A stretch of DNA of 60,378 nucleotides from Methylobacter sp. (GTDB lineage Bacteria; Pseudomonadota; Gammaproteobacteria; Methylococcales; Methylomonadaceae): contig NZ_JALOCF010000022.1 of NCBI RefSeq assembly GCF_023227905.1, positions 1-60,378 of the forward strand. Reading direction: 5' to 3'. The notes beneath the pieces are model-generated. The model saw nothing but the letters and a program-made list of their open reading frames with translations, did not search any database and was not told the DNA's origin. Position numbers and translations under genes: made by a program. Below are positions 32,157 through 40,571 of this stretch, piece after piece. Every line of letters begins with the position of its first letter. The first letter of the stretch is position 1.

Positions 32157-32233
32157 GTTGAGCAAACAGCCTTATCGTTTGCCCAACAGTGACCACGCGG
32201 TAATGTTGGGCAGAAAAGTGTTGCCCAACCTAC
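32153..32233. repeat. Dispersed palindrome, GTAGGNTGGGCA family, copy 2
   Basis: GTAGGTTGAGCAAA at 32153 pairs with TTGCCCAACCTAC ending at 32233, with one mismatch. It contains the vapC stop codon and touches the stop of the following minus-strand gene. Next to it a second palindrome (TTCCCACGC...GGGAATG, about 32242-32265) codes the C terminus of that gene. Confidence 0.65.
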
Positions 32234-33390
32234 CCGGCTGCATTCCCACGCGGCGCCTGGGAATGAGAGCACAAGATACCCAATTCTATTTCCAGTTGTG
32301 ATATTAGAGAATCTCTATGATTGCTTCTATCTTCGCAAGTGAAGTTCGGGGATTTATAAACTCTGTTTTCAATATTTATTGCTTGGTTGAATAAAGCATT
32401 CAGTTTTGTTAGATCAGAGGAATTGATATATCCATGATTTTTGCATGAGTCGAAGTTTCTTTCCTTATAAACATGGATAGCAATCAACAATATCTTGCCG
32501 AATGCATTGTCGTCACTCGCAAATAAGAATTCTTCATCTTCTTTCTTGTTTTCCCATTTTTTGAAAAAATGCCTAATAATAAATAGGTCCCAAGTCATGT
32601 TGCGGATATTTTTTGATTTATCGCATGTGGCATCGCTTGGATTATATTTCATCATTCGTTTTATTGGTTTGCATCCAAAAATAACCAATGCATATACTAA
32701 GCTAGGAACACCCATTCTGAAATCTTCCACAAGCCACTTTAGATATGTGCTTAGCTTTTTACGATCAGAAACAGACTCATCGTATTTTATGGCAACTATT
32801 TTTAAAGTCATTAAATAAAGAGATTTCCATTCGTCTGGCTTTTGATATGAAAGTATCTCTTGTTTAATTGAATTGCGAGCTAAATCCGTATTGTGATTTA
32901 GATTAATATGGCTTGACTTGCTTAGTGCATAATTAGCCAGTGCAGTTGTCTCAGAGTTATTTATTCTATTAAATAAAGTTAAGTCATCTAATATATTATC
33001 TATGCTATCGCTTTCAAGTTTTTCGTGGACTGCGAAAAAAGGATTTATTTCTATTTCTGATAGTTGACAAAAAGCAAGTAAAGCAGCAGCGCCTCTGTGT
33101 TTCTCTTTGTCTGGGTTTCTTACGATTTTTAGTAAAAAATCGTAAATATTTGTATCCAATACGATGGTATATTTTCTGTTGTAGATTTTCTTGGCAAGCA
33201 AGTAATTTGATATATCGTAAAGATTTGACTCATCTTCTAAATTAAAATTATGAAATAGCCATTTCTGGCTTGAAATCAGTGAAACTATTTCTTTAGCATA
33301 GTTAGGGCAAAAAGCTAAAGCTTTGTAACCTAAGAACTCTGGAAAAATTAAAATTTTTAATTGTCTGTTTATAAAATTAAATCCGAACAT
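32230..33390 (-). CDS. AT-rich hypothetical protein with PIN-like nuclease motif
   Basis: A 386-residue protein, clearly richer in A+T and Lys/Asn/Ile than its neighbours, which suggests recent transfer. KYTIVLDTNIYDFLLKIV (about 73-90, Asp79) matches the first strand and acidic residue of a PIN domain. FLFASDDNAFGKILLI (about 308-323) resembles a later PIN acidic segment. The rest is unrecognised. No antitoxin-like partner is adjacent. The last dozen residues (SHSQAPRGNAAG) are encoded by a dispersed palindrome, so the natural C terminus was probably extended by a repeat. A nuclease role, possibly defence or toxin-like, is inference. Confidence 0.55.
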   Translation of the reverse strand: MFGFNFINRQLKILIFPEFLGYKALAFCPNYAKEIVSLISSQKWLFHNFNLEDESNLYDISNYLLAKKIYNRKYTIVLDTNIYDFLLKIVRNPDKEKHRGAAALLAFCQLSEIEINPFFAVHEKLESDSIDNILDDLTLFNRINNSETTALANYALSKSSHINLNHNTDLARNSIKQEILSYQKPDEWKSLYLMTLKIVAIKYDESVSDRKKLSTYLKWLVEDFRMGVPSLVYALVIFGCKPIKRMMKYNPSDATCDKSKNIRNMTWDLFIIRHFFKKWENKKEDEEFLFASDDNAFGKILLIAIHVYKERNFDSCKNHGYINSSDLTKLNALFNQAINIENRVYKSPNFTCEDRSNHRDSLISQLEIELGILCSHSQAPRGNAAG

Positions 33391-33632
33391 GATTGGCTAT
33401 TCCAAGGTCAATAGGATGTGCTGAACGAAGTGAATCGCATCAACCGCGAACGATGCGCCTCCTACAACGCTAGCATATCTAACTTGCAAAATCATTTAAT
33501 AGCCTTCACACAAAAAGATTCCGAGTCTCGCATTGTGCATTTAAAAAAATGAGGGCTTGCATCTTGCACACAAGATACTGGCTATAGATATTTCATGGTT
33601 ATTTTCAACAATGCCAACCCTAATGATTCTTC

Positions 33633-34043
33633 TTAATTATCCAAAAAAGGATTTGCAACCACTAATTGACCATCAATTTCCTGACCATGCTGCATATCTT
33701 CCGAATATAAAACGGTGCAGCCGGATTCAACAGCCGAGCTGACGATCATGCTGTCGTACAGAGAAAAACCGAATCGCTCCGCAATATCCAGCCCGCGTTC
33801 GTGGGTATCGGCAGTCAACGCTTGGGCTTGACATACGGTGCGTACTGTTGCCAGTACATCGCGTATTTCGGCATAGCTCATGCCCAGTTTTCGGAATGCA
33901 ACCGAGGCGAATTCATTAAGCACTTGAACGCTGATGATGCCGCCCGCTGCAATGATCGCTTCGGCTCGATCCGCTTTGGCGTTATCTTCGGACAGTAAAT
34001 ACAACAACACATTGGTATCTAAAAACGGCTTATCGTTCTTCAT
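33633..34043 (-). CDS. vapC: PIN-domain ribonuclease toxin, VapC family
   Basis: A 136-residue PIN toxin. FLDTNVLLYLLS carries the first Asp, VLNEFASVAFRKL the Glu, FSLYDSMIVSSAVESG the third acidic residue, and LYSEDMQHGQ the last. It is translated with the upstream antitoxin gene, overlapping it by 14 bases. This is the second complete VapBC pair in the region. Predicted to cut RNA when freed from its partner. Confidence 0.9.
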   Translation of the reverse strand: MKNDKPFLDTNVLLYLLSEDNAKADRAEAIIAAGGIISVQVLNEFASVAFRKLGMSYAEIRDVLATVRTVCQAQALTADTHERGLDIAERFGFSLYDSMIVSSAVESGCTVLYSEDMQHGQEIDGQLVVANPFLDN

Positions 34044-34263
34044 GAGCTTCCAAGCGGTCGAACTTGAAGTCGGCGGGTAAGCGCCCCCGATATTTACGCA
34101 ACCGAGCTAACAATTCTTGCGAACTGGGTTTCTTCTCAAGTTCGAAAACCCGTTCACCGGCGATATGAATCTCGATGTCATCGCCTTCTTTAAGTTGAAG
34201 CGCTTCGACAACCGGCGCGGGCAATCTTACAGCCAAACTATTACCCCATTTTGCGACTTGCAT
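34030..34263 (-). CDS. AbrB/MazE-type antitoxin (VapB)
   Basis: A 77-residue antitoxin with an AbrB/SpoVT-type swapped-hairpin DNA-binding domain: VAKWGNSLAVRLPAPVVEAL, then GDDIEIHIAGE. The C-terminal acidic/basic tail is the toxin-binding part. It precedes and overlaps the PIN toxin gene. A decayed second copy of its first 28 codons and upstream DNA lies at about 36481-36640. Confidence 0.88.
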   Translation of the reverse strand: MQVAKWGNSLAVRLPAPVVEALQLKEGDDIEIHIAGERVFELEKKPSSQELLARLRKYRGRLPADFKFDRLEAHEER

Positions 34264-34611
34264 GACGGACTCCTATGCTGGAAAGATATACGGGCCTTCA
34301 TTGTATATCCATGCTAATTGACTGTCTAATGCTACTTTGTGCGGCTAACAAGATGGGCTGAAGTTCTACTTTTTAAGTTATTTTCCGTATGGTCGCTTTA
34401 ACATCTCTGTGTTCTGGATCCCGGCACAAATATGTCTGGAACAGATTTGCATTAACCCGAAGGGCGTCAGGCAGGAAGCCTGACGTGAATCCATGCCGGG
34501 ATGACGTGCTATGTAGATGCTTATACATTCAAAGGATGGGGGCGGGTGATAATCATGCGCTTTTAATCATATCCGGTGAGCTATTAACACTTGCAATACT
34601 TATTTTTAAAA
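34264..34611. other. 348-base gap with repeat-like hairpins
   Basis: No gene. The first part (34264-34340) is the antitoxin upstream region, duplicated near 36564-36640. A GGATCCCGGCACAAA...GCCGGGATGACG inverted element spans about 34417-34506. A perfect 8-bp hairpin, CGTCAGGC with GCCTGACG, lies inside it. Confidence 0.5.
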
Positions 34612-35448
34612 CTACGGCTGAACTCTAAACGTCTCGGTAAAAGTATTGCCTTCGCTGCACACATCCCTCTTCGTCGGCAATTCGCAGGACGTATCGGTCA
34701 CTTCGGCTTTCAGCTCGCCTGCTTTATCCGGCACGAAATAGAACCTGAAATTAGGGTCTGAGCTAATCGCAATATCGGTTTTTGCGGTAAAGACCGGCTT
34801 GCCGTTGAACGTCACTTTAACGTCCTTAACAAAATGCGATTTTTTAATAAAGCGCGTTATTTGATCCATTTGCATGCCGGTAATGTTCGGGTGACTGATC
34901 ATCAGCTGTACCAGATTCGGTTCGCCGATTTTGACTTCGTCTTCCAGCCTGAACTTCATTTTTCCCAGACGGCTCATGGCTTCATCCAGATTGGCGCCAA
35001 TCGGGGCGGAACAGCCGCCGCTGGCTTTGACGAATTTTTTGGTCATGATCAATTTGCCGTCGTTCATTTGGGCAATCGCGCGAATAAAGCTGTTGGAATT
35101 AACCCGTATCCGCATCGCCACATCGGCTTTGCCGCTGTCCGGGGCAAAGCCGAAATCACCGACGAATGGAAACGGGTTGCTATCGACCAGCACCAGGATG
35201 CGCTTGATGTAGTTATCCTTGGTTTGCTTGATTTTGCTGGTGATTTTAAACGGCACTAAGGCCGGATCTTCGGCGCGCATAGGCGCTTCCAGCTCGATGA
35301 CATCGTTGGATTCTTCAATCGCTTGCTGAGCGAAATACTCCGGCTTCAAAACGCGGTTCCAGATATTTTCGTCCTCGGCCGCTGTGGCCGCGGCAACCGG
35401 CAATAATGTAGCTAGCAAGATGGCCGGTAATAATTTTTTGTAGTTCAT
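34612..35448 (-). CDS. Quinoprotein dehydrogenase-associated SoxYZ-like carrier
   Basis: A 278-residue exported protein (signal peptide about 1-23, TAAA/ED). The first half resembles SoxY (KITSKIKQTKDNYIKRILVLVDSNPFPFV, then KFVKASGGCSAP). The second half resembles SoxZ (HPNITGMQMDQITRFIKKSHF, KAGELKAEVTDT). This fused form is known as TIGR04557 and is found with PQQ-dependent alcohol dehydrogenase systems rather than sulfur oxidation. The Cys sits mid-protein in SGGCSAP. It is 40 bases downstream of the metallo-hydrolase gene, in one operon. The dehydrogenase itself is not in the window. Confidence 0.85.
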   Translation of the reverse strand: MNYKKLLPAILLATLLPVAAATAAEDENIWNRVLKPEYFAQQAIEESNDVIELEAPMRAEDPALVPFKITSKIKQTKDNYIKRILVLVDSNPFPFVGDFGFAPDSGKADVAMRIRVNSNSFIRAIAQMNDGKLIMTKKFVKASGGCSAPIGANLDEAMSRLGKMKFRLEDEVKIGEPNLVQLMISHPNITGMQMDQITRFIKKSHFVKDVKVTFNGKPVFTAKTDIAISSDPNFRFYFVPDKAGELKAEVTDTSCELPTKRDVCSEGNTFTETFRVQP

Positions 35449-35488
35449 AATATTTTCCAGTTTGGTTTTAATTGGCGGGCTTGTAATG

Positions 35489-36397
35489 CTATTCCCATTC
35501 TAACTCGGCAAAAGCGGTGGTGACATTCTTGCGGTGATAGTCATCGAACAAAGCCCAGCTGTTTTTTTCGGAGTAACCGATGGTTTGCACGGCATCTTCC
35601 AGATGCCGGCCTTTTTTAATTGCGGCGCGAATTTCGGTCTGTAACAAGGTCAGGTAATGCTTTTCCGGCTGGATGCTTTGCGGCCAATCGGTGACTACAT
35701 CGCCATGCCCCGGAATTACATACCGGAAAGACTGTTTCTCCAGTTTTTCGATTTCCGCCAGCCAGCCTTTCAAGCTGCCGTCCAGCGTCGGCACGTGCTC
35801 GGTAAACAGCAAATCCGACAGCCATAGCGTGTCGCTTTCCTGATCGTACACGCTCAAATCGTTATCGGTATGCGCAGCGGGATGGGCTTTTAAGACTAAT
35901 GTCCGTCCGCCCAAGTCCAGTTTCATGCTGTCGTTGACTTCGATATCGGGAGGAATTAAATCGGCGGCGCTCATTTTGACGCCCAATTGATCCGCGGCTT
36001 TGTCCAGATAATACGAGCCGCGCGCGGCCATCGCCCTGGCCAGTTTATGGTGGCCGACAAATTTGACTCCGGCCGCTTTGAAAGCGCTGTTGCCGTTAAT
36101 ATGGTCGGGATGGACATGGGTGTTGATCACGTAGCAAATCGGCGTTTTTGTGGTTTCGGTAACGGCTTGTTTTAACGCCGCGCCTTGCTCGGGATTGCCG
36201 CCGCTATCAATGACCGCGACGCATTTTTGCCCGACAATAAAACCCAGGTTGGCGATTTCGCCGTGATTTTTGCTGTCTGGAAATAGATGTTTGCCAAAAT
36301 GGACATATATGCCTGAGGTAATTTCTTTAACCGGCAAAGCGGCGGCTGTGGCTTGTGCGGACACCATGAATAAAGCAAACAGCAATAAAATTCTCAT
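35489..36397 (-). CDS. Quinoprotein relay system zinc metallo-hydrolase (MBL fold)
   Basis: A 302-residue exported protein (signal peptide about 1-19) with a metallo-beta-lactamase fold. Zinc ligands are in INTHVHPDHINGNSAF (HxHxDH type), a later His in KAHPAAHTDNDLSV, and His in YVIPGHGDVV. The sequence fits the quinoprotein relay system hydrolase 2 group (TIGR04559) that accompanies SoxYZ-like carriers in methanol and alcohol oxidisers. It heads the two-gene operon. The chemical reaction is unknown in the family. Confidence 0.85.
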   Translation of the reverse strand: MRILLLFALFMVSAQATAAALPVKEITSGIYVHFGKHLFPDSKNHGEIANLGFIVGQKCVAVIDSGGNPEQGAALKQAVTETTKTPICYVINTHVHPDHINGNSAFKAAGVKFVGHHKLARAMAARGSYYLDKAADQLGVKMSAADLIPPDIEVNDSMKLDLGGRTLVLKAHPAAHTDNDLSVYDQESDTLWLSDLLFTEHVPTLDGSLKGWLAEIEKLEKQSFRYVIPGHGDVVTDWPQSIQPEKHYLTLLQTEIRAAIKKGRHLEDAVQTIGYSEKNSWALFDDYHRKNVTTAFAELEWE

Positions 36398-36480
36398 TAG
36401 TTTTCCTTTTTGAAGATGTTTTTAATTAGCGAAGAGGACGTTAATAAAAATCCGCTAAACATTTATATAAGCCAATATCA

Positions 36481-36563
36481 TCGCCTTCTTTAAGTTGAAG
36501 CGCTTCGGCAACCGGCGCGGGCAGTCTTACGGCCAAGCAATTACCTCATTTGACGACTTGCAT
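36481..36563 (-). pseudogene. Truncated, stop-containing copy of the AbrB-type antitoxin
   Basis: Read from ATG 36563 on the minus strand, this gives MQVVK, a stop, then GNCLAVRLPAPVAEALQLKE. It is nearly the same as the first 28 residues of the antitoxin at 34030-34263, with Trp changed to a stop. Identity continues upstream to about 36640, covering the promoter side (ATTGTATATCCATGCTAATT in both). The downstream part and the toxin are lost. It lies in the 460-base gap 36398-36857, which holds no other gene. Confidence 0.75.
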
Positions 36564-36857
36564 GACAGATTCCGCTATTATTTTTATTGTATATCCATGC
36601 TAATTGGCTGCCTAATGATTGTTTGTGCGGCGAGGATGCTGGACTTAGGCCGTCATTCTTCTAAGGCTCGAACTGCGCAGTAATGGCATAGTCCATTGAT
36701 ATTGAGAGAACGTGTACCGGGCGCTTTAGCTTTTGCATTTAAAGAATGCGTTAAAAGCTAATTTGATTCTGCCAGCGTGCTCGGGACAAATAACTGGTTT
36801 TTTCGAAAACGGCAGGGATTAAGACAATATTCTATCGCTTTGGTTCAACGCGACCGC

Positions 36858-38171
36858 TTACTGAATATCTTTCAGTAAACGGTCTTGTTCAGAGGCTTCG
36901 ATTATTTTTCTGAAACTATTGACGGCATTCATAAACAGCGGGTCCTGCTTGATGCCCGGTAAATGGTTTTGCCCGCACTGTTCCAATGCATTAACAACAT
37001 AAGAAATAGTGAGCATATTAATATCAACCGCTGGCTGATAGACCTCATATTCCTTCTGGTCTTTAAACTCGACAATAATATGGCTAGCCACTAACTTTAA
37101 TAAAATGGATTGAATAATGGCTATCGGGATATCCATATTTTTAGCTATTTGGGCTGCCGTTAAGGGATTATTCAAGGGAATAAAATTTTTAATAATCATG
37201 TGCGTAATTTGAAGTGCAATGACTTTTTCCAGGGAAAAGCTCAAGTTGGAAAACTCGCTGCTATGTTGGTAATTTTCATAATTCTGCAAAAAGAAAGCTA
37301 TTTCACAGCCGAATAGGACAATCATCCAGCCAATTTGCAACCAAATGACGAACAAGGGTAACGCTGCAAAACTGCCGTAAATTGCGTTGTAATCGGACAC
37401 ACCAAACTGCAAGCTTAAATAAGCCCACTGCGCCAAATTATACATAATAGCGGTAATAAAACCGGCAATGATGCCGGCTTTGTAATTGATTTTACGGTTG
37501 GGCATAAAAACAAGCATGAAGGTAAACAGCCCCGTCATAAGCAGTAAGGGCAACAAGCTTAGCGCCCTAATGACCAGCCAATTGCCAATCCCGGATAAGT
37601 TAATAAAGTCTACTAACCAAGTAAGCTGTGTTGTGAGAAAGACTGTGATGCTGCCGGATATTATTAAAATAACCGGAGCCAATAGCATTAGAGATAAATA
37701 ATCACTGAATTTACGACTTAGTGCTCGGCCTTGCTCTACTTTCCAGATGTAGTTGAATGACTCTTCGATATTGCCGATGACTTTAATAACGGTCCAGAAC
37801 AAAATAATAATACCGGTTCCCGCAACAACCTCTCCTTTAGTGCTTTCCAGCAGATTTTGCGCAAAATCGATTAATTGCAATACCATAGTTTCCTGGCTGG
37901 GTATTTTCTCGATTAATTGCTGTTTCATCATTTTTTCAAAGCCGAAACCCTTAGCGATGCCAAACAGCATCGCGATGATAGGCACTATCGACAATATCGT
38001 ATAAAGCGTTAATGCAGATGCCCTGAGTGAACACAAATCGCGCGAGAAACCCTGGACGGACAATAGTATTATTTTTAACGATTTGACTATCTTTGCTTTA
38101 AATAGCGAAAGCTTATCCTCTTGTAACAGCCATATATCTTTTTTAAAAAAATTGATTATGTTGAGTTCCAT
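36858..38171 (-). CDS. YihY/UPF0761 family inner-membrane protein
   Basis: A 437-residue membrane protein of the YihY family (once called ribonuclease BN in error). About six membrane helices lie between residues 40 and 300. Family blocks include LRASALTLYTILSIVPIIAM, then NIEESFNYIWKVEQGRAL and NAIYGSFAALPLFVIWLQI. A C-terminal cytosolic region of about 110 residues looks like a winged helix (LTAAQIAKNMDIPIAIIQSI), as in longer family members. Function unknown. Its base composition is AT-rich. It stands alone. Confidence 0.88.
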   Translation of the reverse strand: MELNIINFFKKDIWLLQEDKLSLFKAKIVKSLKIILLSVQGFSRDLCSLRASALTLYTILSIVPIIAMLFGIAKGFGFEKMMKQQLIEKIPSQETMVLQLIDFAQNLLESTKGEVVAGTGIIILFWTVIKVIGNIEESFNYIWKVEQGRALSRKFSDYLSLMLLAPVILIISGSITVFLTTQLTWLVDFINLSGIGNWLVIRALSLLPLLLMTGLFTFMLVFMPNRKINYKAGIIAGFITAIMYNLAQWAYLSLQFGVSDYNAIYGSFAALPLFVIWLQIGWMIVLFGCEIAFFLQNYENYQHSSEFSNLSFSLEKVIALQITHMIIKNFIPLNNPLTAAQIAKNMDIPIAIIQSILLKLVASHIIVEFKDQKEYEVYQPAVDINMLTISYVVNALEQCGQNHLPGIKQDPLFMNAVNSFRKIIEASEQDRLLKDIQ

Positions 38172-38489
38172 AGGCTGATTTTATGCATTTGAGTTAAAAT
38201 TATTTAAACAGGCGGGATAGTTTAAAAGCACGCCAATGCAGTATATGCTCTCTGCTCGTTCGACCTCAGCAATCAGAACGGGTACTGCATATTCTGCCGC
38301 AGTTTTAGAAACTATAAATAATTTTGAGCAAACAATAAGCATCAGGCTTTAGTGCAACTTGCCCCGACTATTGATATTAAGTGATTCGTCAATTGGCAAC
38401 GATGCTTGAGGCTGCTTCAATAAATAATTGTTTGTGACCGCCCGTTAAAAACTGTCTTTAAACACATAAAAAAAGCAGAGTAGAATCAC
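38172..38489. other. 318-base divergent promoter region
   Basis: No gene. It separates the divergent YihY and SGNH genes and should hold both promoters. A short inverted pair, TGCAGTA and TACTGCA (about 38235-38290), surrounds a GC-rich stretch. The AT-rich part before 38490 has no clear -35/-10 pair that I would name. Confidence 0.35.
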
Positions 38490-39176
38490 ATGCAAAACCT
38501 TGTAACGCATGAACTCAAGGCATCGTCGGTACGAGAAATATTAGTACTTGGCGACTCCCATACTACCGTTTTCTCTCACCCGTTGTTTAAAGAAAGATTT
38601 CCAAACGTGCTGCTCAATGTGCTTACCGTTATTGGCGCCACGGCATCAGGGCTGGAAAATCCCAATTCAGCAACCAAAGCCTATCCTGTCTTCAGGAAAG
38701 CCGCCTGCGAAACCGCCGCAAAGCGAGTCGTCGTGATGCTGGGCGAAGTCGATACCGGTTTTGTCATTTGGTACCGGGCGCAAAAATATCAGGAGTCTGT
38801 CGCTGCGATGATGAACCAAGCCATCGCCAGCTATTCCGGGTTTTTGGCTGAATTAAAAATGCGCTTCGAGGTTGTCTGCATCAGCACCCCGCTACCTACC
38901 ATTCAGGATGACAACGACTGGGGCGACATTGCCAACGCCAGACGGGAAGTCACCGCCTCACAAACGGACAGAACCGGGCTGACCCTGGAATTCAACCGGA
39001 CCATGCAGCGATTTTGCGCACAAAACGGCATCCGCTACCTCATGCTGGATGATTTGTCTCTGGGTGAACACGGCATCGTCAAGGCTGACCTGCTCAATAA
39101 TAATCGCAGCGACCATCACTATGATCCAGACCAATACTCCCGCTTGCTGGTTGAGGGGTTAACGGGGGTGATTTGA
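38490..39176 (+). CDS. SGNH/GDSL-like hydrolase
   Basis: A 228-residue cytosolic protein. ILVLGDSHTTVF carries the nucleophile Ser of block I. VVMLGEVDTGF is in the place of block III. DHHYDPDQYSRLL gives the catalytic Asp/His near the C terminus. These fit an SGNH-fold esterase or acetylhydrolase. No signal peptide is present. Substrate unknown; polysaccharide deacetylation is common in the fold but not shown here. The gene is divergent from YihY and convergent with the TgpA-like operon. Confidence 0.7.
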   Translation: MQNLVTHELKASSVREILVLGDSHTTVFSHPLFKERFPNVLLNVLTVIGATASGLENPNSATKAYPVFRKAACETAAKRVVVMLGEVDTGFVIWYRAQKYQESVAAMMNQAIASYSGFLAELKMRFEVVCISTPLPTIQDDNDWGDIANARREVTASQTDRTGLTLEFNRTMQRFCAQNGIRYLMLDDLSLGEHGIVKADLLNNNRSDHHYDPDQYSRLLVEGLTGVI

Positions 39177-39212
39177 TGGATACGTAATGGACGTGGCGAC
39201 ACATTCTCCTCT

Positions 39213-40571
39213 CTACCCACTCAACACTCGAAAAATACGGCGATAACGCTCACGCATGAATTGGACTTGCTCAGCATCGGGCGCTTGGGCTCCATAGCGG
39301 CCATTCTCGAACTGGAGAGTGACTGCCTGCAATTCAAGACGTAGCGCCGGACGCACCAAGCTCATGCGGCGTAAATATTCCTGCGTGTTGAGAGTTTCCG
39401 GGCGGGCTTCGCCGTACAGCGCGAACAGTCGTTCCACAGCACCGTAGAATTGCCGGACACCCTCGCGTCCGGAATGGTGACGCCCGAACACGGCATAACG
39501 TAAATAATCAAAGCGGGTGCGCAGCCACATACCGGCCCTGACTTCCCGCAGCAGGAAGAAAAGGCCGGTAGCCAGAGCCAGCAGCATCAACGCCAACAGC
39601 GAGCCGAGCACCTTGTCGAGATTTTTTTGCAGCCATTTTTTAAACGCCTCCCACCAGTCATTCAAGGTTTGTAAAATGGGTGCGAGCTGCTGTTGCAGCG
39701 CTTCGGTAGCATCAGCCATGGTCATGATGGTGGTGGACTGCCAACGGGGCATTCCTTTGCGTTGAGCGGCCTGCCGCATTTCAGACGGAGTGGGCCATGG
39801 GCTGCGGGCCGGTTGCATGCCGCCGAAAGCGCCGCCCGAGCCGCCGGCTCCTTCCCCAGCTGTCCCCGGATTGCTGCCTTGTCGGCCTTGTTCCGGTTCG
39901 CCCTCGTGCGCCATACCTATGGCCGCAGGCAGGCCGTAGCTTGAACTCAAGGTCATCCAGCTCATCTGCGGGGTAACGGCATAAAATGCGGCTCCTACTA
40001 TCAGGATGGACAGCGTTGCCGAAGCAATGGCAGCCGCCTGTCCTCCGAACATTTTTTGCTCCAGGCTAAGACTGCGAACTTCCTCCGCCCGGCGATTGAT
40101 CTGCTCTGCCGCCAGCGTAAACACCACGGCGATTACAAACGGCACCAGATAAAACAGCATGGTCCAGTCAGCCCGAAAGTGGGAGGAAGCGAAGATCGCC
40201 ATCACCAGCGCCACCAGCAGGCCGAGGTATAACTGGCGGCGGGTAGTAAGCACGCAGTTGTAGGAGGCTTGCAAAAAAGCCAGCAGATAGATGCCCGCTC
40301 GCGGCAGCCCCCAGACATACAAAAAGAAAGTTATGAATAGAAATAGCCCCAGCCACATCACGCACTTCTGCCACGTGCGGCTGACTTCTGAGGCCTCGCC
40401 GTGCTGACTCCAGCCGCACCATAGGGTTACGCCGAATAACATTCCCCAAAGCAGGGTCTCAGTAGCAAAGCCGCCATAACCAACGTCAAGGTAGGCATTG
40501 CAGCAGATAGCCAGCAGCAAGCTGGCGAACAGCCCCAGGTAAGCGGGCGTATAAGTGAGCGGCGGACTCAT
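39213..40571 (-). CDS. TgpA-like multi-pass membrane protein without transglutaminase core
   Basis: A 452-residue membrane protein with about six N-terminal helices (to residue about 215), a Gly-rich linker (GTAGEGAGGSGGAFGGMQPA), a further helix near 320-340, and a soluble C-terminal domain of DUF4129 type (REGVRQFYGAVERLFALYG). It resembles TgpA-type proteins but lacks the transglutaminase Cys-His-Asp domain. It is the last gene of a MoxR-DUF58 operon, with the preceding stop sharing base 40571. Such operons are often linked to envelope or protein-complex maturation. Role unknown. Confidence 0.7.
   Translation of the reverse strand: MSPPLTYTPAYLGLFASLLLAICCNAYLDVGYGGFATETLLWGMLFGVTLWCGWSQHGEASEVSRTWQKCVMWLGLFLFITFFLYVWGLPRAGIYLLAFLQASYNCVLTTRRQLYLGLLVALVMAIFASSHFRADWTMLFYLVPFVIAVVFTLAAEQINRRAEEVRSLSLEQKMFGGQAAAIASATLSILIVGAAFYAVTPQMSWMTLSSSYGLPAAIGMAHEGEPEQGRQGSNPGTAGEGAGGSGGAFGGMQPARSPWPTPSEMRQAAQRKGMPRWQSTTIMTMADATEALQQQLAPILQTLNDWWEAFKKWLQKNLDKVLGSLLALMLLALATGLFFLLREVRAGMWLRTRFDYLRYAVFGRHHSGREGVRQFYGAVERLFALYGEARPETLNTQEYLRRMSLVRPALRLELQAVTLQFENGRYGAQAPDAEQVQFMRERYRRIFRVLSG

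Noticed and set aside
33557..33742. 61-codon plus-strand frame between the PIN genes
   Set aside because: It overlaps the end of the VapC gene on the other strand and has no supporting signal.
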